Below, piece by piece: positions 28,201 to 36,376 of a stretch of DNA of 64,000 nt. The stretch is from Solirubrobacter taibaiensis. GTDB lineage: Bacteria > Actinomycetota > Thermoleophilia > Solirubrobacterales > Solirubrobacteraceae. The position numbers were made by a program, and so were the translations under genes. Numbering within the stretch: the first letter of the stretch is position 1; each line of letters begins with the position of its first letter. The stretch is taken from positions 186,001 through 250,000 of the forward strand of contig JAPDDQ010000002.1 in the NCBI GenBank assembly GCA_027587225.1, given 5' to 3'. The notes below the pieces were generated by a model, which saw only the letters and a list, made by a program, of their open reading frames with translations, searched no databases and had not been told where the DNA came from.

Positions 28201-29586
28201 GGTCGAGCCGGACGCGTCGAAGCCGACGGTCTGGCCCGGCCGCACCGCGCGCCCGGGCACGGCCTGCTCCCAGGTGAGCTGCACTGCTCCCTGCGGCGCG
28301 TGCGCGTCGCCGCCGAGGCGGACGATCGCGCTCAGGTTCTGCTCGGACGGCGTCTGGCTCGAGCCGGCCGCGAGCAGACGCCCCTGCGGTGTGACGGCGA
28401 GCGCGGCGATCTTGTCCGGGCCACCGGTGCCCACGACCAGGTTCGCCGCGTTGACGGCGGTGCCGTCCTCCTTGTACATCGCCAGCGCGAACTGGGTGGT
28501 GGAGCCGACGGCCATCGCGCCGCCGACGACGAAGCCGTCCGGCAGCGTGACCAGGCTGGTCATGTCGGTGATGTGCGAGGGGGAGACGTCCTGCGTGCGC
28601 GTGCCGCCGGTGCCGAACGAAGCGTCGGGCGCGCCGGACGGCGTGAGGCGGGCGAGCCCGACCAGGTGCGTCGCGGGGCCGGTCGCGCTCTTCACGGTGG
28701 AGAGGACGAGTGCGGTGCCGTCGGCGTCGACGCGCAGACGGCGAGCGTCGACCTCATAGACGGACGGGGAAGCGCCGTTGAGGTCGGTGGCGCGGTAGCC
28801 GGCGGTGCCGTAGGTCGCGTCCAGCGCACCGGCGGCGGTGAGGCGGGCGACGACCATCTGGTGGCGGGGCGTCGTCGCCCGGCTGCCGGCGAGATAGATG
28901 CGGCCCGCGCCGTCGAGGGCGAGGTCGGAGAAGCTCGTGGCGGCGCCGCCGAGGGCGATGCGGATCTCGCCGGCGCTCCCGAAGGTCGCGTCGCGGACGC
29001 CGGACGCGGTCAGGCGCACGAGCACGCCGGTCGTCCCGGACGTGGCGGCGGCAAGGATGTGTCCGTCGGCGGTGACGGCGAGGTTGCCGAGCTCCGCTTC
29101 GCCGCCGGAGGTCGTGATCAGCTTGCCGCCGGTCGCGAACGCCGGGTCCAGGTGACCGTCGGCGGTCAGGCGCGCGACGAGCAGCGACGGCGTGCTGTCG
29201 ACGGCGAGCGTGGTCCCGCCCAGCAGGACGGTGCCGTCGGGGCGGACGATGAGCGCGGCGGGGAGGACCGCGTTCTGGGCGGATACGACGAGGAGTCCGG
29301 GTACGGGTTGGTCGGCGGCCCAGGTCGGGTCCAGCTCACCGGCCGCGGTGAAGCGCGCGACGGCGGCCTGGCCACCAGGCGTGCGGCCGGCGGCGAGGAA
29401 GCGCCCGTCGGGGAGCATCGCGAGGGCGGCCCAACGGGCGCTGCCGTCGGCAGGAGACGCGGCGAGGCCCGTGTGGGCCCACGTCGTGTCGCGGTCGAAG
29501 GTCCCGGCGTGCGCGGCGGGAGCGGCGCACAGCGAGAACAGGAAGGCGATCAGAACTACGAGGAGCGCAGGGGAGGAGTGCGACAT
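25294..29586 (-). CDS. Large secreted delta-60-repeat/PKD protein with unknown central domain
   Basis: 1430 residues. ATG 29586 is chosen because a signal peptide begins there (M-S-H-S-S-P-A-L-L-V-V-L ending A-H-A-G). Residues about 30-425 are repeats of the delta-60 kind (L-P-D-G-R-F-L-A-A-G, F-G-x-G-G), likely a beta-propeller. Two PKD-like domains follow (D-A-S-G-S-T-D-P-D-G; A-T-D-P-D-G-T-V-V-N-Y). Residues about 610-1180 match nothing I know: several beta-rich blocks and four scattered Cys. The C-terminus has a 100-residue Ig/Fn-like domain ending in basic residues. It is probably an envelope or exported adhesion or binding protein. Confidence 0.8.
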   Translation of the reverse strand: MSHSSPALLVVLIAFLFSLCAAPAAHAGTFDRDTTWAHTGLAASPADGSARWAALAMLPDGRFLAAGRTPGGQAAVARFTAAGELDPTWAADQPVPGLLVVSAQNAVLPAALIVRPDGTVLLGGTTLAVDSTPSLLVARLTADGHLDPAFATGGKLITTSGGEAELGNLAVTADGHILAAATSGTTGVLVRLTASGVRDATFGSAGEIRIALGGAATSFSDLALDGAGRIYLAGSRATTPRHQMVVARLTAAGALDATYGTAGYRATDLNGASPSVYEVDARRLRVDADGTALVLSTVKSATGPATHLVGLARLTPSGAPDASFGTGGTRTQDVSPSHITDMTSLVTLPDGFVVGGAMAVGSTTQFALAMYKEDGTAVNAANLVVGTGGPDKIAALAVTPQGRLLAAGSSQTPSEQNLSAIVRLGGDAHAPQGAVQLTWEQAVPGRAVRPGQTVGFDASGSTDPDGPIAKYEWDIDGDGTYERSGVKVLGSYPAPTVAGVTLRVTDADGLTAISGATLNVVADQAPTVAFITPTKAPVAGAPFLFGANATDPDGTVVNYAFDFDDNGSYETSTGASPLGNTTFGQKGPATVGVRVTDDEGATATAKLNVVVKDAPCIDNPIIKVERATVITQGADVAGGAGCFHGVTTTASGVRTTVYTTSGHFRVNGIEVDTLGGSEAKLEWKRKTSGNKETVSFKLTAKNARVEGTAKKTDFMFHEGALNWDLSGTTIAGFVVDPNAGVGGLALKVLGPPTLRPDGSSTLDVLPGMPPELLGKTPSAPDRLVFGPAANAAALGAFSFHVDQIPLGVILLGPVTVTYDGAGSWLIEAEATIPYPIPTKVAGRLVIVAGHVKEVDLELQGALPTPTPVVIKSLGVHIDFGPKVAAKKECISTVGLVETTPYETYKALDYYIPMLRQLVTANPSLYGSLFRQTFQRYPVPTFALCGHIGLSLAEVLEADVGFGFARYDNPYPNLFFFSGKATIAKFIDAEIQAEFTTDGYVHFAAAVKGGYPKKDPWINWNIGLDFEYYKKQFNAEAHAVLEIVPLDFTTGANVLVSNKGLAACLYFKTFAGTWRPGAGAEWGKGPTLYLFGCDVKDYKVVIKHALSGDTVIGDIVPKASAAKVSGVDRMPTGGHGNSAGLVKYTGKSVAKAAQAGPDPVDIPAGLPGTVMAFKGADAPPHVIVRGPSGQVFDTGAGNAPAEAPGFVALKNDALDITEIVIEKPAGGRWTVETAADSSRLVQGIQADGTRPATATAKVTGSAHDRTLNYTVKNVPAGGRVEFVEAGDGGGGRIGTVKMDGRGTLKFNPAVGAPGKRKLQAVVYAADGFLASRLELGTYTAPAPERPAKAKKLRAKQSGKRLVLRWSGKAYSQQVDIRSSSGLNLTRTVKRSTTSIKLPAKGTRLTITVTGSTKSGLAGRPARFTTTVRGKK

Positions 29587-29653
29587 GCCGCGATCGTCCT
29601 GGACCGCTCGGTCCGGAACAACGGATCCATCCCTGAACCATTCCCTGAACCGG

Positions 29654-30490
29654 CTACTCGTGCGGGAGCGTGGTGACCCACTCAGGGGTGCCGCGCGCGA
29701 CCACGCCGCGCTGCTCGAGCCCGGCCAGCGCACGGTCGATGATCACCCGCGGCGACTCGCCGAGCGCCTCGGCCGCGACCGGCGCCCACGGTAGCGCGGC
29801 GAGCTGCGCCGCGGACAGCGGCTGGATCATCAGGTGTGAGACGAGCGCGCGGCGTACGGCGTGCCAGACCGCGCGTTGCGGCTCCGCGGCGAACTGCTCG
29901 TAACGCCGCAGCGTGAACTCCACCGCGGCGGGCACGTCGTCCACCGGCGGCCCGTGGCCGGAGATGCAGCGCGCCGGGCGCAGCGCCGCGACCGTTCGCA
30001 CAGACTCGACCATCCGGGCCAGCGCGCCGTCCGCCCACGGCCCGCCGAACGGGACCCACGCGACGTCGCCCTGCTGCATCAGGTCGCCGGTGATCGCGGT
30101 GCGCGTCGGCTCGTGCCAGTAGGCGACGTGGCCCGGCGTCTGGCCGGGCGTGTGGACGACGACCAGCTCGCCGACCGTGTCCCCGTGACGCAGCGCGCGG
30201 TCCACCCGATACGGCGGGATCTCGAAGCCCAGCCACGGATCGCCGGTCCGCGGATCGGTGGTGTCGGCCTCCGCCTCGTGCGCGGCGATCGGCAAGCCGA
30301 GCGCGGCCGCGCCGCCGGCGTGGTCAGCGTGGAAGTGGGTCAGCGCGACCGACTCCACGCCGTGCGCGAACGACCGCAGCCGCGCGATCGAGGCCTCCGT
30401 GCCGCTGCCCGTATCCACCAACAAGGTCCCGACGCGCACGGTGTTCGCGCTCGGGCCCAGACGGCCATCGATGGTGATCTGGCTTGACAT
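29654..30490 (-). CDS. MBL-fold metallohydrolase
   Basis: This 278-residue metallo-beta-lactamase-fold enzyme has the metal motif T-H-F-H-A-D-H-A-G-G near residue 58, a later metal-ligand His (P-G-H-V-A-Y-W-H) and Asp (I-T-G-D-L-M), and a C-terminal His (I-S-G-H-G-P-P-V-D-D). The C-terminal 90 residues form a helical winged domain like that of LACTB2-like hydrolases. Its likely role is hydrolysis of a thioester, lactone or similar; the substrate is not evident. ATG 30490 has no clear Shine-Dalgarno. Its start region overlaps the promoter region of the divergent rhamnosidase. Confidence 0.88.
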   Translation of the reverse strand: MSSQITIDGRLGPSANTVRVGTLLVDTGSGTEASIARLRSFAHGVESVALTHFHADHAGGAAALGLPIAAHEAEADTTDPRTGDPWLGFEIPPYRVDRALRHGDTVGELVVVHTPGQTPGHVAYWHEPTRTAITGDLMQQGDVAWVPFGGPWADGALARMVESVRTVAALRPARCISGHGPPVDDVPAAVEFTLRRYEQFAAEPQRAVWHAVRRALVSHLMIQPLSAAQLAALPWAPVAAEALGESPRVIIDRALAGLEQRGVVARGTPEWVTTLPHE

Positions 30491-30546
30491 GTGCGCGATT
30501 GATGGTTAGTTGTTGTGTGGAACGAACGCGTTCGACCACGAACGCG
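30485..30546. promoter_or_regulatory. Promoter/operator region of the alpha-L-rhamnosidase gene
   Basis: TTGACA lies just right of 30483, inside the first codons of the divergent MBL gene, as a possible -35 for the rightward gene. A perfect 12-base palindrome CGAACGCGTTCG (30523-30534) follows, and the half-site CGAACGCG is repeated at 30539-30546, immediately before the Shine-Dalgarno. The palindrome with an extra half-site looks like a repressor site. It does not match the CGATCA motif of the rha promoters, so control may differ. Confidence 0.45.
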
Positions 30547-30559
30547 AGGGGGAGAGCCC

Positions 30560-33500
30560 ATGAAACGCTGGTCCGTTGGAGCAGCCGTCGCGCTGTGCCT
30601 TGGCGTAACCGGAGTCGCGCAGGCGGCTGGACCACCGACGCAGCTTACGGTCGGTGATGACGCGCGCTCGCTGAACGTCGAGGGCGCGCCGCTGTTCGGC
30701 TGGATGCCCGCGAGCGACAGAGGCAACGACGTCCAGACCGCCTACCAGCTCACGGTCACCAAGGCCGACGGCACGGCGGTGTGGGACAGCGGCAAGACCG
30801 CGTCCTCGGACCAGTCCTACGTGCCCTACGGCGGCCCGGCGCTCGCGCCCGGCGAGGCGTACCGCTGGAGCGTGAAGACCTGGGACTCCGGCGGCGCCGA
30901 GTCGCCGGCGGCCAGCGCGGCCTTCGACACCGGTATCGGCAACACCGGCTGGTCGGGCGCGAACTGGATCCGCCGCGTGACGACGGGCAACGACTCCTCC
31001 GACGACTGGACGCTCGCGCGCAAGACGTTCCCGGCGGTCAATGCCAGCCCGGTCACCCGGGCGCGCGTGTACGCGTCGGCGATGGGCAACTACCGCATCC
31101 ACGTCAACGGCAAGGCCGTCGGGATCGGCGACAACTTCAACCACCCGACCGAGGCGCAGTACTACGCCTTCGACGCGACGGACGCGGTCAAGGCCGGCGA
31201 ACCGCTGGCGCTGGGCGCGCTCTACCACTACTGGACCTGCACCTGCCAGGGCCGCGCGAACGGCCCGATCGCCAACACGACGCTGTCCGCCGCGCAGGCC
31301 GTGGACGCGACCAACCTGAGGGTCGCGAGCGTGTCCGTGTTCGACGTCGGCGACCAGATCACGGTCGGGACCGGCACGGCCGCCGAGACCACGACGGTCA
31401 CGGCCATCGGCACCGCCGGCGCCACCGGCACGGGCGTCACGGTCAGCCCGGCGCTGAAGGTCGCGCACGCCAGCGGCCAGGCCGTGCTCGACCACGCGGG
31501 CCCGAGCGGCCTGATCGTCAAGGCCGTCGTCGATCACGCGGACGGCACGCGCGAGACGTTCGCCAGTGACGGCACGTGGAAGATCTCCAAGGCCAACGAG
31601 TACACGACCACCACGGTCACGACGCGCAACGGCGACTCGGGCGACCGCGCCGAGCGTTACGACGCGCGCGGCGAGCAGGCCGGCTGGGACACGGCGACCT
31701 TCGACGACGCCGCCTGGCAGCCCGCGTACGCGATCGGCCCGCACCCGCGCCCGCTGAACCCGCTGCGCGAGACGTTCTCGCACCTGGCCCCGGCGATCAG
31801 CCATCTCGACTACGAGACGGTCAAGCCGAAGAGCTTTAGGACGCTCGCCGACGGCTCGGTCGTCGCCGACTTCGGCCAGGTGATCGCCGCGATGCCACGG
31901 ATCGCATACAAGGCCGGTGTGTCCGGGCGCCAGATCGTCGTCCAGACGAGCTATCGCCTCAACAACACGACGCTGTCGGCGGCGGTTGCCGCGGGCGCGA
32001 CGAACATCAAGGTCGCGAGCGTCGGGAACTTCGTGGTGGGCGACAAGATCACGATCGACCAGGCCGCGAACGGTTACGGCGCGGGCGATCCCGAGGTCCG
32101 CACGATCACGGCGGTCGGCACGACCGGCGCAGCGGGCACGGGCATCACGCTCGACGCGCCGCTCGACCGCGCGCACGCGAACGCGCGCTTTGTCGAGGGC
32201 TCGCGCGCGGGCACGTCCACGCACGACACCCAGGGCTCCAACCTCGGCTGGTGGTACACGCAGTCCGGCGGGGCGCAGGTCGCGCAGCCGTTCCAGTACT
32301 GGGGCTGGCGCTACCTGCAGATCTTGCCGCCCGGTGGCGGCGAGACGCTGACCGCCGACGACGTCACCGCCGTCCTCCAGTACAGCGACGCGCCGGCCGA
32401 CCGCCGCGCCACGTTCGACTCCGACAACGAGACGCTCGACGCCGTCTTCGACCTCATGCAGCACTCGGGCATCCACAGCTCGGAGGAGGTCTTCCTGGAC
32501 ACGCCGACGCGCGAGAAGGGCCAGTTCACCGGCGACACGGTGGACATCTCGTTCGCGAACATGATCGCCAGCGGCGACCGCAACGCGTCCAAGCGCGCGA
32601 TCCGCGAGATCATCGACAGCGCCACGCATTCGTGGAAGGCCGCTTCGAGCGGCTACTGCACCGCCGCGCAGCTGCCCTGCTCGTACCCGAGCATCGGCAC
32701 GCCCGGCCGTGTGAACGCCGTCTACCCGAACGGCGACAACATGCGCGACATCCCCGACTACACGCTGATGATGCCGGACTGGGTGTGGCGCTACTACGAG
32801 CAGTCGGGCGACAAGACGGTGCTCGCCGACAGTTACGACGCGCTCAAGGCGATCGCCAACTACGTCAAGACGAACGTCGCCACCTCGGGTGACGCGGCCG
32901 GCCTCGTCTACAACCTGCTGGGCGGGACGAGCTCCTACCAGTACGGCATCATCGACTGGCCGGCGCCGATGCGCTACGGCTACACCTTCAACAACAACGC
33001 GGCGCGCACGATCCACAACGCGCACGCGGTCGGCACGCTCCGCAGCAGCGCCAAGGTCGCGCGCGTGCTCGGCAAGCCCGAGGACGGCGCGGTGTTCGAC
33101 GCCTGGGCGGACGACCTCACCACGACCATCAACGCCAAGCTGGTCAACGCCGACGGCATCTACACCGACGGCCTGAGCTCGGCCGCCGGCAACCCACAGC
33201 TCGCCAACGCCGCCCAGCACGCCCAGACGTACCCGATCTACTACGGCGTGGCGCCCGCGGCGATGCGCGAGAAGCTGGCCGACAACATCACGGCGCAGGG
33301 CATGAAGCAGGGCCCGATGACATGGCACGTGCTGCTGAAGGCGCTGACCGACACGGGCCGCTACGACCAAGTGGTCAAGCTCATGACGGACAAGGACGCC
33401 GACGGCCCCGCCCGGACGCTCGCCCAGCAGGGCACGTTCATGTGGGAGCAGTGGAACCCGGGCTGTTCGGCCGGCTGGCCCTGCGTCCCGACCAACAACG

Positions 33501-34243
33501 AGTCGATGTCGCACGGCTGGGGCGCGTGGGGCCTCGTGGACCAGATCGAGTCGCTGCTGGGCATCGAGGTCACCAGCCCCGGCGCGGCGACGGTCCGGAT
33601 CGAGCCGCCCGCCGTCGAGAAGGCCGACCTGCACCGCGTGAGCGGCTCCGCCTGGACCCAGCGCGGCACGGTCGAGACGGCCTGGAAGCGCGTCGCCGGC
33701 ACGTTCGTGATCGACGTGAAGGTCCCGACCAACGTCAAGGCCACCGTCGCGATCCCGAACCCGGGCGGCGCGAAGTACGTGGGCGTGGGGGCGGGCGCAC
33801 CGCGCTACGTCGGCGAGCAGGGCGGCCGCGCCGTCTTCGAGGTCGGCAGCGGAGCGACGCACTTCTCGATCGGTTCCTCGCAGGACCTGCCGGTCGGCGG
33901 CACGGTCCCGGCCACGCTGTCCCTGTCGCTCGGCGCTCCGGCCACGTTCGGCGCGTTCACGCCCGGCACGACGAAGGAGTACACGGCGGGCACGACCGCC
34001 AACGTCATCTCCACGGCGGGCGACGCGGCGCTGACGGTCTCCACGCCCGGCCACCTGACCAACGGCGCGTTCAGCCTCGCCGAGCCGCTGCGCGTGGAGC
34101 TCAGCAAGGCCGGCTGGACCGCACCGGTGTCCAACGACACCGTGAACATCGGCTTCAAGCAGTTGATCAAGGCCAACGACCCGCTGCGCACCGGCAGCTA
34201 CAGCAAGACACTCACGTTCACGTTGTCCACGACGAACCCGTGA
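30560..34243 (+). CDS. Secreted alpha-L-rhamnosidase (GH78)
   Basis: 1227 residues from ATG 30560 (GGGGGAGAG upstream), with a signal peptide ending near A-Q-A-A. The GH78 layout is N-terminal beta domains, an (alpha/alpha)6 barrel and a C-terminal beta domain. The motif D647-T-P-T-R-E652-K-G-Q-F-T-G-D659 has the same spacing as Asp567, Glu572 and Asp579 of Bacillus sp. GL1 RhaB, and M-W-E963-Q-W matches its Glu841, so the catalytic set looks intact. Two 75-residue cassettes (31274-31490 and 31965-32195) interrupt the N-terminal part. The last 115 residues form a domain shared with the protein at 36377. The enzyme would release L-rhamnose from glycosides or pectin outside the cell. Confidence 0.93.
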   Translation: MKRWSVGAAVALCLGVTGVAQAAGPPTQLTVGDDARSLNVEGAPLFGWMPASDRGNDVQTAYQLTVTKADGTAVWDSGKTASSDQSYVPYGGPALAPGEAYRWSVKTWDSGGAESPAASAAFDTGIGNTGWSGANWIRRVTTGNDSSDDWTLARKTFPAVNASPVTRARVYASAMGNYRIHVNGKAVGIGDNFNHPTEAQYYAFDATDAVKAGEPLALGALYHYWTCTCQGRANGPIANTTLSAAQAVDATNLRVASVSVFDVGDQITVGTGTAAETTTVTAIGTAGATGTGVTVSPALKVAHASGQAVLDHAGPSGLIVKAVVDHADGTRETFASDGTWKISKANEYTTTTVTTRNGDSGDRAERYDARGEQAGWDTATFDDAAWQPAYAIGPHPRPLNPLRETFSHLAPAISHLDYETVKPKSFRTLADGSVVADFGQVIAAMPRIAYKAGVSGRQIVVQTSYRLNNTTLSAAVAAGATNIKVASVGNFVVGDKITIDQAANGYGAGDPEVRTITAVGTTGAAGTGITLDAPLDRAHANARFVEGSRAGTSTHDTQGSNLGWWYTQSGGAQVAQPFQYWGWRYLQILPPGGGETLTADDVTAVLQYSDAPADRRATFDSDNETLDAVFDLMQHSGIHSSEEVFLDTPTREKGQFTGDTVDISFANMIASGDRNASKRAIREIIDSATHSWKAASSGYCTAAQLPCSYPSIGTPGRVNAVYPNGDNMRDIPDYTLMMPDWVWRYYEQSGDKTVLADSYDALKAIANYVKTNVATSGDAAGLVYNLLGGTSSYQYGIIDWPAPMRYGYTFNNNAARTIHNAHAVGTLRSSAKVARVLGKPEDGAVFDAWADDLTTTINAKLVNADGIYTDGLSSAAGNPQLANAAQHAQTYPIYYGVAPAAMREKLADNITAQGMKQGPMTWHVLLKALTDTGRYDQVVKLMTDKDADGPARTLAQQGTFMWEQWNPGCSAGWPCVPTNNESMSHGWGAWGLVDQIESLLGIEVTSPGAATVRIEPPAVEKADLHRVSGSAWTQRGTVETAWKRVAGTFVIDVKVPTNVKATVAIPNPGGAKYVGVGAGAPRYVGEQGGRAVFEVGSGATHFSIGSSQDLPVGGTVPATLSLSLGAPATFGAFTPGTTKEYTAGTTANVISTAGDAALTVSTPGHLTNGAFSLAEPLRVELSKAGWTAPVSNDTVNIGFKQLIKANDPLRTGSYSKTLTFTLSTTNP
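31274..31490 (+). repeat. First inserted cassette in the GH78 rhamnosidase
   Basis: It encodes a stretch opening T-T-L-S-A-A, then A-T-N-L-R-V-A-S-V, F-D-V-G-D-Q-I-T-V, T-V-T-A-I-G-T-A-G-A-T-G-T-G-V-T-V and a closing A-H-A-S-G-Q-A-V. It is homologous to the stretch at 31965-32195 and looks like a beta-rich binding module placed within the catalytic enzyme's accessory domains. Confidence 0.75.
31965..32195 (+). repeat. Second inserted cassette in the GH78 rhamnosidase
   Basis: It starts with nearly the same bases as the first copy (AACACGACGCTGTC then G or C). It encodes T-T-L-S-A-A, A-T-N-I-K-V-A-S-V-G-N-F-V-V-G-D-K-I-T-I, then I-T-A-V-G-T-T-G-A-A-G-T-G-I-T-L and A-H-A-N-A-R-F-V. It is a diverged duplicate of the module at 31274-31490 with an extra Y-G-A-G-D-P-E turn. 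Confidence 0.75.
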
Positions 34244-34287
34244 GATAGGCGGGCGTATCAAGCCCGAGGGGGCGGACTCTGTTGGTC

Positions 34288-34839
34288 ATGAGATTCCGCC
34301 CCCTCATCACCCTCGCCGGCGCCGCCCTCGCCTCGCTCGCGTTCGTCTCCACCGCGAGCGCCACGCCGACGACGCCGATCATGCACCCGATCCCGAAGTA
34401 CGCGTGCGGGAACGTGACCGCCTCCTGGACGCCGTCCACGCCCAACCCCGGCGGCACGATCCTCGGCTACCGCCTCAACCTCGCCGACCTGACCGCGGGC
34501 ACGTCGGCCAACCTCGCGACGACCGGCCTCTCGATTCCGCTCACCGGCCTCGTCGCCAACCACCAGTACGTCGTGCGCGTGCGCGCGGTCCAGTTCCTCA
34601 ACGGCGCGGTCCAGTACTCGCTCCCGTCCGGCCGCGCGTTCCAGAAGACGTGCCTGTTCATCGACCCCTCCAAGTGGGCCAACGAGTTCGTCGAGTACAA
34701 CCCGTGGGAGTGCTGGGTCTGCGGCCCGCTCGATGGTCTGAACATCAAGGACCCCGTCATCCTGAACGCCCGGCCGCCGGCGGCCGAGCGCTTCAGGGGC
34801 ATCGAGATCGAGCGCGACGGCGCGATCAGCTTCAGGTAA
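34288..34839 (+). CDS. Small secreted fibronectin-type-III-like protein
   Basis: About 183 residues from ATG 34288 (TTG 34282 is a possible earlier start), 44 bases after the rhamnosidase stop. It has a signal peptide (A-G-A-A-L-A-S-L-A-F-V ending A-S-A). One Fn3-like domain follows: S-W-T-P-S-T-P-N-P-G-G-T-I-L-G-Y-R-L and a Y-V-V-R-V-R-A-V strand. The C-terminal tail of about 60 residues has two Cys-x-x-Cys-like cysteines near W-E-C-W-V-C-G. Possible co-transcription with the rhamnosidase suggests a surface or substrate-binding accessory role, which is inference. Its end overlaps zwf by 8 bases. Confidence 0.75.
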   Translation: MRFRPLITLAGAALASLAFVSTASATPTTPIMHPIPKYACGNVTASWTPSTPNPGGTILGYRLNLADLTAGTSANLATTGLSIPLTGLVANHQYVVRVRAVQFLNGAVQYSLPSGRAFQKTCLFIDPSKWANEFVEYNPWECWVCGPLDGLNIKDPVILNARPPAAERFRGIEIERDGAISFR

Positions 34840-36307
34840 CCGGCAGCCACCAGCGCCGGGGCGCAATGAGCTCGTGCATCTTCTGCGGGCCGTAGCTCCC
34901 CGGTGCATAGCGGTGCAGCGGCGGCGGATCCTCCAGCAGCGCGGAGGACGCCGCCCACAGGTTCTCGATGCCTTCCGAGTCCGTGAACAGTGTGCGGTCG
35001 CCGAGCATCGCGTCGTAGAGCAGGCGCTCGTAGGCCTCGAGGCCCGCGGTGTTGAAGGACCCCTCGTAGGAGAACTTCATCTGGGCCTGCCCGAGGCGCA
35101 TCCGCGGGCCGGGGACCTTGGCCAGGAACGAGGTCGTGATCCCGCCCGGGTCGCCGAAGTCGAACGAGATGTGGTCGGGACCGTAGTCCTCGACGAACGC
35201 CTTCACGTCGCGGAACATCTTGCGCGGCGGCTCGCGGAACGCGATCGTGATCAGCCGCTTGGACTCGCCCATGGACTTGCCGGTGCGCAGGAAGAACGGG
35301 ACGCCGGACCAGCGCCAGTTGTCGATCTCCGTCCGCATGGCGATGAACGTCTCCGTCTGGGAGTCGATGTCGACGCCCTCCGCCTCCCGGTAGCCGGCGT
35401 ACTGGCCACGGATCACGTTGTTGGGGTCGATCGGTCGCATCGAGCGGAAGACCTTGCCGCTCTCTTCGATGATCGAGCGGCCGTCGAGCGCGGACGGCGG
35501 CTCCATCGCGACGAAGCCGAGCACGTGGAAGAGATGCGTGACGACCATGTCGCGGTACGCGCCGGTGCCCTCGTAGAAGCCCGCGCGGTCCTCGATCGAC
35601 AGCGTCTCCGGCACGTCGATCTGGACGTGGTCGATGTGGTCGCGGTTCCAGATCGGCTCGAACATGCCGTTCGCGAACCGCAGGGCGAGCAGGTTCTGGA
35701 CGGCCTCGCGGCCGAGGAAGTGGTCGATGCGGAAGACGCGCTCCTCGGGGAAGACCGAGTGCACGAGCGCGTTGAGCTCCACGGCGGTCTGCAGATCCAC
35801 GCCGAACGGCTTCTCGAGCACCACCCGCGCGCGCGTGTCCAGCCCGGCGTCGCCGAGCGCCTTGACCGTGGCGCCGAACGCGCCCGGGGGCACCGACAGG
35901 TAGTGCAGGCGACCCGGGTTGTCGAGGTCCTTCTCGGCCTCGGCCACCGCGTCCACGAGCGGCTTGGGGTCGTCGGCGTTGAACGCGCTGAACCCGAGCC
36001 GGGAGGAAAACCGGTCCCACACCTCGCCCGTCGCGGTCTTGCCGATCGCGGTCTGCGCGACCTTGCGGAAGTCCTCCACCGACCCGCCCTTGCGGGACGT
36101 CCCGATGATCCGGTAGTTGCCGGGCATCAGACCCGCGCGGTCGAGATGGAACAGGCCGGGCAGCAGCTTGCGGCGGGAGAGGTCGCCGAGTGCGCCGAAC
36201 AGCACGATCACATGGTCTTCGGGGATGGTTGCGCCGTCAGATCGGGTCATCTCGCGCGGAGTATGGCGGGCCTGGTGTTGAGAGAAGTCCACGCCCTCGG
36301 ATTTCAT
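34832..36307 (-). CDS. zwf: Glucose-6-phosphate 1-dehydrogenase
   Basis: Oxidises glucose-6-phosphate to 6-phosphogluconolactone with NAD(P)+ in the pentose phosphate or Entner-Doudoroff pathway. Visible marks are the dinucleotide motif L-F-G-A-L-G-D-L-S-R-R-K-L, E-K-P-F-G, the active-site R-I-D-H-F-L-G-R-E and G-Y-R-E-A-E. About 491 residues if started at ATG 36307, which has GAGG at good spacing; ATG 36250 (472 residues) is a downstream alternative without a Shine-Dalgarno. The gene stands alone, with no 6-phosphogluconolactonase or gnd nearby, and is divergent from the exoprotein at 36377. Confidence 0.93.
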   Translation of the reverse strand: MKSEGVDFSQHQARHTPREMTRSDGATIPEDHVIVLFGALGDLSRRKLLPGLFHLDRAGLMPGNYRIIGTSRKGGSVEDFRKVAQTAIGKTATGEVWDRFSSRLGFSAFNADDPKPLVDAVAEAEKDLDNPGRLHYLSVPPGAFGATVKALGDAGLDTRARVVLEKPFGVDLQTAVELNALVHSVFPEERVFRIDHFLGREAVQNLLALRFANGMFEPIWNRDHIDHVQIDVPETLSIEDRAGFYEGTGAYRDMVVTHLFHVLGFVAMEPPSALDGRSIIEESGKVFRSMRPIDPNNVIRGQYAGYREAEGVDIDSQTETFIAMRTEIDNWRWSGVPFFLRTGKSMGESKRLITIAFREPPRKMFRDVKAFVEDYGPDHISFDFGDPGGITTSFLAKVPGPRMRLGQAQMKFSYEGSFNTAGLEAYERLLYDAMLGDRTLFTDSEGIENLWAASSALLEDPPPLHRYAPGSYGPQKMHELIAPRRWWLPVT

Positions 36308-36376
36308 TAAGACCTCATAACTCGGATAGCTTCCACACAAGGTCCATGAGGGGACCGCGTTAACGAGAGGGGTTGC

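Noticed and set aside
25801..29676. A 1291-residue open frame antisense to the delta-60 protein
   Set aside because: Same GC shadow effect. Low-complexity Gly/Arg/Ala composition; the sense frame has a signal peptide and domains.
30506..34261. A 1251-residue open frame antisense to the rhamnosidase
   Set aside because: Arg/Val/Asp-rich shadow caused by high-GC codon use on the opposite strand. It matches no family, while the sense frame is a clear GH78 enzyme.
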